From JAKFVA01 sp046155225 (GTDB taxonomy: Bacteria; Pseudomonadota; Gammaproteobacteria; Burkholderiales; Burkholderiaceae_C): 17,162 nt of DNA. Of the stretch, positions 12,003 to 17,162 are shown one piece after another. Location: contig JBJXED010000188.1 of NCBI GenBank assembly GCA_046155225.1, forward strand, positions 1 through 17,162, given 5' to 3'. Both the position numbers and the translations under genes were made by a program. The first letter of the stretch is position 1; each line of letters begins with the position of its first letter. The notes beneath the pieces are model-generated. The model worked only from the letters and a program-made list of their open reading frames with translations. It did not search any database and was not told the origin of the DNA.

Positions 12003-13865
12003 ATGAGCTTTGCCTTTATTCAACTGCTCAATGGGCTGAGCCACGCCACCACGCTGTTTTTGATGGCGGCGGGATTGACGCTGATCTTCGGCGTCACCCG
12101 CATCGTCAACTTTGCGCATGGCAGTTTCTTCATGCTAGGGGCCTTGCTGGCGGCGCACATCACCACGATTTGGCTGCCGGCCTGGGGCGAGAGCGCTGCG
12201 CTCTATGCGCTGGCCATGCTGCTCGGCGCATTGGCGGCGGGCGCGGTCGGGGCCGCTGCTGAGTTCTTGCTGTTGCGGCGCCTGTACGGCGCGCCCGAGC
12301 TGTACCAGTTGGTGGCCACCTTCGGGCTGACGTTGGCCCTGCACGACGCCATGCGCTATGGTTTTGGCGCGCAGGAGGTTTTTGCGCCGCGCTTTCCCGG
12401 CCTGGCGGGCTCGGCCGACCTGTTTGGCGAGATGTTTCCCGTCTGGCAATTGGCCATGCTGGCGCTGGGCCCGCTGGTCTGGCTGGGCTTGCACGCGTTG
12501 CTCACCCGCACCCGCTTTGGCCAGCAACTGCGCGCCGCCACGCAGGACCGCGCGATGCTCGGTGCTTTGGGCGTGAACCCCAAGCCGCTGATGCTCGGCG
12601 CGGTGGTACTGGGCTGCGCGCTGGCGGGCCTGGGCGGGGCGCTGCAATTGCCGCGCGAGCCCGCGCATTTGCAAATGGACATGAATGTGATTGTGGAGAC
12701 CTTTGTCGTGGTCGTCACTGGCGGGCTGGGCAGCATTACCGGGGCTTTTTTGGCAGCGCTGCTGATCGGCTTGATTCACGCCGTGGGCGTGAGTCTGTTC
12801 CCGCAAGCCACGCTCGTGCTGGTGTTTTTGACTATGGCCGTTGTGCTGGCGCTGCGGCCGCAGGGGCTGCTCGGTGCCTTGGGGACCGATGGCAGCAAAG
12901 AAATTGCACAAAAATTCATTCAAGCCAAGGCAAGTATTGCCGGTAGTGCTATACCTTTCATAGTATTTTTAGTGCTCATGGGCGTGACCGCTGCGGCTGG
13001 CGAGTACGCGCGGTCACTCGCGCTGGACCTGCTGATCCTGCTGATCTTCGGCCTCAGCCTGCAAGCCATGATGGCTTTGGGCGGGCTGGTGAGTTTTGGC
13101 CATGCCGCGTTTTTTGCGCTGGGTGCCTACGGCGCGGCACTGTCGCACAGCGTGTGGGGCTGGCCGCTACCGGGGGCTTTGCTGGCTGGTTGCCTGGCGG
13201 CGCTGGCGGTGGCGGCGCTGTTTGGCGCGGTGGTGGTGCGCTCCAGCGGCGTCTATTTGGCCATGCTGTCTTTGGCGCTGGCGCAGGTGGTGTGGGCCAG
13301 TGCCACGCAGTGGGTGGGATTGACCGGCGGTGACAACGGCGTGATTGGCCTGAATTTGGTGGGGGAAGATACGCGCGCCCTGTTTTTCGTGCTGGTGCTG
13401 GGCTTGGCGGCGCTCAGTGTCTGGGCGCTCGGGCGGCTGGCACAGTCCACTTTTGGCGCGGCTTTGCAGGCGGTGCGCGACGCGCCGCAGCGCAGCGCTG
13501 CTTCGGGCTTGCCGCTGGGCTGGATCCGCTACCGGATTTTTGTTGAAAGCGCGGTGTTGGCCGGCCTGGCAGGCGGCTTGTTTGCGGCGCACAAGGGCGC
13601 GGTGTTTCCGTCGGTGGCCAGCGTAGCGACGTCGGTTGATGCGCTGCTGGTCGTGCTGCTGGGCGGCGTGCACCACTTGTGGGGCGCGGCCGTGGGCAGC
13701 GCGGTACTCACCTGGGCCAGCGCCGAGCTGGGCCGCGGTTTTGATTACTGGCGCGGGGCCTTGGGCGTGTTCGTGATGGTCATCATGGTGCTGGCACCCT
13801 CGGGCCTGCTGGCGGGGGCGCAGCGGCTGCTGGGCAAATTCACTGCGAAAAGAGAGCGGGCATGA
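12003..13865 (+). CDS. Fused LivH-LivM ABC permease, branched-chain amino acid family
   Basis: This 620-aa inner-membrane permease joins both subunits that are usually separate. Residues 1 to about 296 are LivH-like: GLTLIFGVTRIVNFAHGSFFMLGA at 24-47, GGLGSITGAFLAALLIGL near 240, ending LALRPQGLLGALG. Residues from about 318 on are LivM-like: GLSLQAMMALGGLVSFGHAAFFALGAYGA near 350-378, then RDAPQRSAASGLPLGWIRYRIFVES, and a C-terminal VMVIMVLAPSGLLAG. The joint (about 297-320, DGSKEIAQKFIQAKASIAGSAIP) is low in similarity to either family and lies in a dispersed repeat. It probably works with LivG and LivF as an importer of branched-chain amino acids or related carboxylates. The stop overlaps the livG start in ATGA. 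Confidence 0.93.
   Translation: MSFAFIQLLNGLSHATTLFLMAAGLTLIFGVTRIVNFAHGSFFMLGALLAAHITTIWLPAWGESAALYALAMLLGALAAGAVGAAAEFLLLRRLYGAPELYQLVATFGLTLALHDAMRYGFGAQEVFAPRFPGLAGSADLFGEMFPVWQLAMLALGPLVWLGLHALLTRTRFGQQLRAATQDRAMLGALGVNPKPLMLGAVVLGCALAGLGGALQLPREPAHLQMDMNVIVETFVVVVTGGLGSITGAFLAALLIGLIHAVGVSLFPQATLVLVFLTMAVVLALRPQGLLGALGTDGSKEIAQKFIQAKASIAGSAIPFIVFLVLMGVTAAAGEYARSLALDLLILLIFGLSLQAMMALGGLVSFGHAAFFALGAYGAALSHSVWGWPLPGALLAGCLAALAVAALFGAVVVRSSGVYLAMLSLALAQVVWASATQWVGLTGGDNGVIGLNLVGEDTRALFFVLVLGLAALSVWALGRLAQSTFGAALQAVRDAPQRSAASGLPLGWIRYRIFVESAVLAGLAGGLFAAHKGAVFPSVASVATSVDALLVVLLGGVHHLWGAAVGSAVLTWASAELGRGFDYWRGALGVFVMVIMVLAPSGLLAGAQRLLGKFTAKRERA
12922..12968 (+). repeat. Dispersed repeat copy within the LivH-LivM joint
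   Basis: TGCCGGTAGTGCTA (12938-12951) and the following TTTCATAGTA match the intergenic copy at 5675-5719 with the same orientation. The element is translated in frame as about AKASIAGSAIPFIVFL and lies exactly between the LivH and LivM parts. The AT-rich composition of 12895-12975 contrasts with the GC-rich flanks. Confidence 0.5.
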
Positions 13866-14638
13866 CGCTGGAAGTGACGCAGTTGGTGAAACACTTTGGC
13901 GGCGTCAAGGCCCTGGACGGCGTCAGCTTTGGCGTGCAGCCGGGTGAATGCGTCGCCTTGATCGGCCCCAACGGCGCGGGCAAGTCCACCTGTTTTGCCT
14001 GCATTGCCGGGCAGTTGGCGGCCACCGGCGGCGGCGTGGTCTGGGCTGGGCAGGCCCTGGCGGGCCGCACGCCGGCGCAGCGCCTGCGGCTGGGCGTGGC
14101 GCGCACCTTCCAGGTGGCACAAACTTTTGAAGCGCTCACCGCAGCGCAAAATTTGCAACTGCTGCTGGCAGCACCGCATGGCCTGCGCGGCTGGAATGTG
14201 CTGGGGCGCAGCCATGCGGATGAAACGCTGGCGTTGCTGGCGCGCGTGGGGCTGGGTGCGCAGGCGCAGCAGAGTGCGCTGACGCTGCCTTATGGTGCCA
14301 AAAAACGGCTCGAGCTGGCCCTCGCCCTGGCCGGTCTGCAAGGCGCAGCCCCGGCCTTGCTGCTGCTCGATGAGCCCGCTGCAGGCTTGGCACCCGAGGA
14401 GCGCGCCGAGCTCATGACACTGGTGCGCGCGCTCGCCGCCAGCGGCATGGCCGTGCTCTACACCGAGCACAACATGGATGCGGTCTTCGGCGTGGCCGAC
14501 CGCGTGCTGGTGCTGGTGGACGGTCTGCTGGTGGCGCAGGGCAGCCCGCAGGAGATTGCCGCCAATGAACTGGTGCGCAGCCGCTACCTGGGCCAGTCGG
14601 TGCCGCAGGCGTTTCAAACTGCGGGCCAGCATGCTTGA
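13862..14638 (+). CDS. livG: ABC transporter ATP-binding protein LivG
   Basis: This 258-aa cytoplasmic ATPase of the branched-chain amino acid transporter family energises the LivHM permease with LivF. Walker A is GPNGAGKST (35-43), the Q-loop is RTFQ (Gln84), Walker B with catalytic Glu is LLLLDEPAAG (Asp170-Glu171), and the H-loop is YTEHNMD (His203). The signature motif is unusual: LPYGAKKRLELALAL instead of the LivG-typical LxYGxQRRLEIARAL, so the conserved Gln and second Arg are replaced. The ATG overlaps the LivHM stop (ATGA), and the end overlaps livF by 8 nt, which fits tight translational coupling. The 15-residue C-terminal tail ends EIAANELVRSRYLG...QHA, usual for the family. Confidence 0.93.
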   Translation: MTLEVTQLVKHFGGVKALDGVSFGVQPGECVALIGPNGAGKSTCFACIAGQLAATGGGVVWAGQALAGRTPAQRLRLGVARTFQVAQTFEALTAAQNLQLLLAAPHGLRGWNVLGRSHADETLALLARVGLGAQAQQSALTLPYGAKKRLELALALAGLQGAAPALLLLDEPAAGLAPEERAELMTLVRALAASGMAVLYTEHNMDAVFGVADRVLVLVDGLLVAQGSPQEIAANELVRSRYLGQSVPQAFQTAGQHA

Positions 14639-15260
14639 GGTACGCCAACTCAGCGCCTGGCATGGGGCGGCGCAGGCCTTGTTTGAGGTTTCGCTTCACG
14701 TTGGCGCGGGCGAGCTGGTGGTGCTGCAGGGGCTCAATGGCGCGGGCAAATCGACACTTCTGCAAGCCATTATGGGCTTGTGCCAAGGTAAATCCTGCCT
14801 GCTTAGCTATCAAAATCAGAGTATTGAGCATTGGCCCAGCCACCGGCGAGCCCAAGCCGGCCTGGGCTATGTGGCCGAGGACCGGCGCTTGTTCACCGGC
14901 TTGTCGGTGCGCGAGAACTTGCACATTGCCGCGCGGGGTGATGTGAAGGCCAATGAGGCGCGGGTGCTGGCACTTTTCCCGGCACTGCGCGGCATGCTGG
15001 GCCGCCGCGCCAGCCAGATGAGCGGTGGTGAGCAGCAAATGCTGGCGATTGCACGCACCCTGATGACCGGGCCGCGCCTGCTGCTGCTGGACGAACCGTG
15101 CGAAGGCATCGCGCCGCTCTTGGTGGAAGGTATCCGCGACGCACTGCTGCAATTGCGCGCCGACGGCATGGCCATGCTGGTAGCCGAACAAAACCAGGCC
15201 CTGCGTGCGCAAGCGGACCGTGTGGTGCTGCTGCAGGCGGGACGTATCGCCGTGCATTGA
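14631..15260 (+). CDS. livF: ABC transporter ATP-binding protein LivF (short form)
   Basis: This is the second ATPase of the Liv-type importer, 209 aa from the ATG at 14631 (MLEVRQLSAWHG), which matches the family start and overlaps livG by 8 nt. Walker A is GLNGAGKST (34-42), the signature is MSGGEQQML (130-138) and Walker B is LLLLDEPCEG (Asp154-Glu155). The H-loop carries Gln in AEQNQ, normal for LivF. Two oddities are visible. Residues 51-66 (CQGKSCLLSYQNQSIE) replace the usual short Gly-rich strand, coded by AT-rich DNA. The protein also ends at GRIAVH, about 20-25 residues before the usual ...YLG terminus. All catalytic motifs are intact, so it is probably functional. Confidence 0.9.
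   Translation: MLEVRQLSAWHGAAQALFEVSLHVGAGELVVLQGLNGAGKSTLLQAIMGLCQGKSCLLSYQNQSIEHWPSHRRAQAGLGYVAEDRRLFTGLSVRENLHIAARGDVKANEARVLALFPALRGMLGRRASQMSGGEQQMLAIARTLMTGPRLLLLDEPCEGIAPLLVEGIRDALLQLRADGMAMLVAEQNQALRAQADRVVLLQAGRIAVH
14786..14828 (+). repeat. Possible dispersed-repeat remnant inside livF
   Basis: The AT-rich stretch containing TTAGCTATCAAAATCAGAG stands out from the GC-rich gene and codes for the non-conserved insert CLLSYQNQSIE. The AGCTATCAAAAT string resembles dispersed repeats I associate with Comamonadaceae genomes. Its match to the other two copies in this window is weak, so family membership is a guess. Confidence 0.25.
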
Positions 15261-15305
15261 GGCAATCCCTGTTCGCCGTCCCGGTTTCATTGGTTACCAT
15301 TTGCC

Positions 15306-16577
15306 ATGATCATTGCCAGCCTGCTTGACACCGACCTGTACAAGTTCACCATGATGCAGGTGGTGTTGCACCAGTTTCCCGGTGCGCAGGTGGAATACCG
15401 CTTCAAGTGCCGCAACCAGCGACAGACCGTCAACGCGCAAGGCGAAACGGTGCTGACGCCGTTTCCTTTGGGCGCGCTGGCCAGCGAAATCCGCAACGAA
15501 ATCCGCGCCTTGTGCAGCTTGCAATTCCAGGACGCTGAGCTGGCGTATCTGCGCAGCATGCGCTTTATCAAGAGCGACTTCGTCGACTTTCTGGCCTTGT
15601 TTCGCCTGAACGAAAAATACATCAGCGTCTTGGCCCTGCCGGGTGGCGAGCTCGAGATCTGCATCCAGGGTCCCTGGTTGCACACAATTTTGTTCGAGAT
15701 TCCGGTGCTGGCCATCGTCAACGAGGTGTTCTTTCGCCAGCAGCAAAAGCGGCCTGATTTAAGCGAGAGTCGCCAGCGCTTGGTACGCAAAATCCGCCAG
15801 TTGCAAGCGCCGGGTCTGAGCGAGCTCAAAATTGCCGACTATGGCACGCGCCGCCGCTTTTCCTGCGCTTGGCACGAGGAAGTACTGCGCACCTTGACCA
15901 GCCAACTCGGCAAGGTGCGCCCTGCCGCCATGCCCGCAGAAAATGCCGCGCCCACGAATTCGCAATTGGCCGGCACCAGCAATGTGCTGTTTGCCATGAA
16001 GCTGGGCCTGATTCCGCTGGGCACCATGGCACACGAGTATCTGCAAGCCTGCCAGGCGCTCGGCCCGCGCCTGCGCGACAGCCAAGTGTTTGGCTTTGAA
16101 TCCTGGGCCAGGGAATACCGCGGCGACCTCGGCATTGCGCTCTCCGATGTTTACGGCATCAATGCCTTCTTGCGCGACTTTGACATGTACTTTTGCAAGC
16201 TGTTTGACGGTGCCCGTCACGACAGTGGCGACCCGTTTGCCTGGGGCGAGCGCATTCTGGCGCACTACAGCCAAAACCGGGTTGATCCGCGCACCAAAAC
16301 ATTGATCTTCAGCGATGGCCTGACCGTGCCGCGAACGATTGAGCTTTATCAACGCTTCAAAGGCCGCTGCCAGTTGGCTTTTGGCATCGGCACCAACCTC
16401 ACCAACGACATGGGTGACCCGCCCGACCACGTGCCGCTGCAAATTGTGATCAAGATGGTGCGCTGCAACGGCCAGCCGGTGGCCAAACTGAGCGACACGC
16501 CGTCGAAAAACATGTGCGACGACGAGAAATACGTGGCCTACCTACGCCAGGTGTTTGAAATTTCCAACGCTGCTTGA
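15306..16577 (+). CDS. pncB: Nicotinate phosphoribosyltransferase
   Basis: PncB converts nicotinate and PRPP to nicotinate mononucleotide in the NAD salvage (Preiss-Handler) pathway, with ATP-driven turnover. The 423-aa protein begins MIIASLLDTDLYKFTMMQVVLHQFP, the conserved start, so the ATG at 15306 is secure although no strong ribosome site is seen. Other landmarks are ADYGTRRRFS (178-186), the LAGTSNVLFAMKLGLIPLGTMAHEYLQ segment with the autophosphorylated His at 243, GFESWAREYRGDLGIALSDVYG, DGARHDSGDP and FGIGTNLTND. About 20 residues (GKVRPAAMPAENAAPTNSQ) form an insertion ahead of the phosphohistidine segment compared with enterobacterial PncB as I recall it. It lies 45 nt after livF and 3-15 nt before the antiporter gene. 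Confidence 0.97.
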   Translation: MIIASLLDTDLYKFTMMQVVLHQFPGAQVEYRFKCRNQRQTVNAQGETVLTPFPLGALASEIRNEIRALCSLQFQDAELAYLRSMRFIKSDFVDFLALFRLNEKYISVLALPGGELEICIQGPWLHTILFEIPVLAIVNEVFFRQQQKRPDLSESRQRLVRKIRQLQAPGLSELKIADYGTRRRFSCAWHEEVLRTLTSQLGKVRPAAMPAENAAPTNSQLAGTSNVLFAMKLGLIPLGTMAHEYLQACQALGPRLRDSQVFGFESWAREYRGDLGIALSDVYGINAFLRDFDMYFCKLFDGARHDSGDPFAWGERILAHYSQNRVDPRTKTLIFSDGLTVPRTIELYQRFKGRCQLAFGIGTNLTNDMGDPPDHVPLQIVIKMVRCNGQPVAKLSDTPSKNMCDDEKYVAYLRQVFEISNAA

Positions 16578-16592
16578 AAAATGAGATCTGCA

Positions 16593-17162
16593 ATGCATCG
16601 AATTGCCCTGGCCTGCTTTGCTTGTTTGCTGCTGTTTACGCCGCAACTGGCGTTTGCTGCTGATATTGATGGCAGCCGTCTGTCTGCCTGGTGGGCCGTA
16701 CCGTTCGCTGGCATTTTGCTGTCGATAGCCCTGTTTCCGCTGCTCTCGCCGCAGTTCTGGCACCACCATTACGGCAAGGTGGCGGCCGCCTGGGGACTGG
16801 CTTTTTTGCTGCCCTTTGCGGGTATTTTTGGGGCGGCTGCTGCAGGGGCTGGTCTGGTGCACGCGCTGCTGGCCGAGTACCTGCCGTTTGTGATTTTGCT
16901 CACCACGCTGTTCACCGTGGTGGGCGGTATATTCATTCGCGGCAACCTGCACGGCAGCCCAGGCTTGAACACCAGTATCTTGGCGATTGGCGCGGTGCTG
17001 GCCAGCTTTATGGGCACTACTGGCGCCTCAGTGCTCTTGATCCGGCCATTGATTCGTGCCAACGACAACCGCCAGCACAAGGCGCATGTGGTGGTGTTTT
17101 TTATTTTCATAGTGTCTAACGTGGGCGGCTCGCTCACACCCCTTGGCGATCCGCCCTTGTTT
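16593..17162 (+). CDS. Na+/H+ antiporter, NhaD/ArsB (ion transporter) superfamily, N-terminal part
   Basis: The reading frame is open to the right edge, giving the first 190 residues of a membrane transporter. Start 16593 (MHRIALACFACLLLF) has GAGA 6 nt upstream. An in-frame ATG at 16581 (MRSAM...) is also possible but has a poorer ribosome site. The first helix ends in LAFA-ADID, a likely cleavable signal sequence as found in NhaD proteins. Several further hydrophobic segments follow. The motifs FMGTTGASVLLIRPLIRAND and SNVGGSLTPLGDPPLF match the NhaD/citrate-type antiporter family, in which the second motif is part of the ion path. It follows pncB closely and is probably co-transcribed. Ion specificity (Na+, Li+ or another) cannot be decided. 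Confidence 0.85.
   Translation, partial: MHRIALACFACLLLFTPQLAFAADIDGSRLSAWWAVPFAGILLSIALFPLLSPQFWHHHYGKVAAAWGLAFLLPFAGIFGAAAAGAGLVHALLAEYLPFVILLTTLFTVVGGIFIRGNLHGSPGLNTSILAIGAVLASFMGTTGASVLLIRPLIRANDNRQHKAHVVVFFIFIVSNVGGSLTPLGDPPLF

Noticed and set aside
11202..12119. A 305-codon minus-strand frame opposite the nitroreductase
   Set aside because: It crosses a gene boundary and has shadow-type composition. The nitroreductase frame carries FMN-binding motifs.
13745..14632. A 295-codon minus-strand frame opposite livG
   Set aside because: LivG Walker and H-loop motifs are in the plus frame. The opposite frame is Gln/His/Arg-rich without motifs.
16600..17137. Frames in other phases around the antiporter gene
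   Set aside because: Only the frame from 16581/16593 gives a signal sequence, repeated membrane helices and the SNVGGSLTPLGDPPLF motif.

Overview
The window is chromosomal DNA of a GC-rich betaproteobacterium, most likely Burkholderiales, family Comamonadaceae (Rhodoferax/Polaromonas-like). This rests on the glyA-nrdR-pilVWX order, a polyhydroxyalkanoate phasin, a fused LivH-LivM permease, a very large Ala-rich DUF349 protein, and short dispersed repeats of a kind I associate with that family. The assignment is inference from gene content; no rRNA marker is present. I found no tRNA, rRNA, CRISPR array, transposase or phage gene.

Layout. (1) 1-5311, all on the minus strand, read right to left: a soluble lytic transglycosylase-like protein, then glyA (serine hydroxymethyltransferase), nrdR (ribonucleotide reductase repressor) and the minor pilin genes pilV, pilW and pilX. 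The first codons of the next gene, probably pilY1, run off the left edge. A GC-rich hairpin with a T-rich tail lies in the glyA leader, and a perfect TTGACA box lies ahead of pilV. (2) 5312-5805 is a divergent intergenic region of about 490 bp with palindromes, AT-rich promoter-like patches and a dispersed repeat. (3) 5806-8766, plus strand: a 986-residue DUF349 protein. (4) 8792-10548, minus strand: an orphan Fe(III)-binding periplasmic protein with a Fur-box-like leader and, upstream of it, a phasin gene. A perfect 43-bp hairpin terminator separates the two. The phasin promoter carries two matching palindromic operators. (5) 10822-15260, plus strand, tightly packed: a hotdog-fold acyl-CoA thioesterase, a nitroreductase, a fused LivH-LivM permease, LivG and LivF. 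Three of the four junctions overlap by 4-8 nt. (6) 15306-17162, plus strand: pncB (nicotinate phosphoribosyltransferase) and the start of a NhaD/ArsB-type Na+/H+ antiporter that is cut by the right edge.

How the genes work together. The minor pilins prime type IV pilus assembly. GlyA makes one-carbon units for nucleotide synthesis, and NrdR controls deoxynucleotide supply. The Liv genes form a branched-chain amino acid or hydrophobic carboxylate importer without a binding-protein gene in the window. They follow an acyl-CoA thioesterase and a flavin reductase, so the unit may serve uptake and processing of an organic or aromatic acid; this is inference.

Most of the window is ordinary housekeeping content, and I did not find a convincing new defence or mobile system. 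The points most worth a second look are: a dispersed repeat at the LivH-LivM fusion joint that has a relative 7.2 kb away; the altered LivG signature and shortened LivF; the paired TGYTGC-N3-GCARCA operators at the phasin promoter; and the hairpin in the glyA leader.
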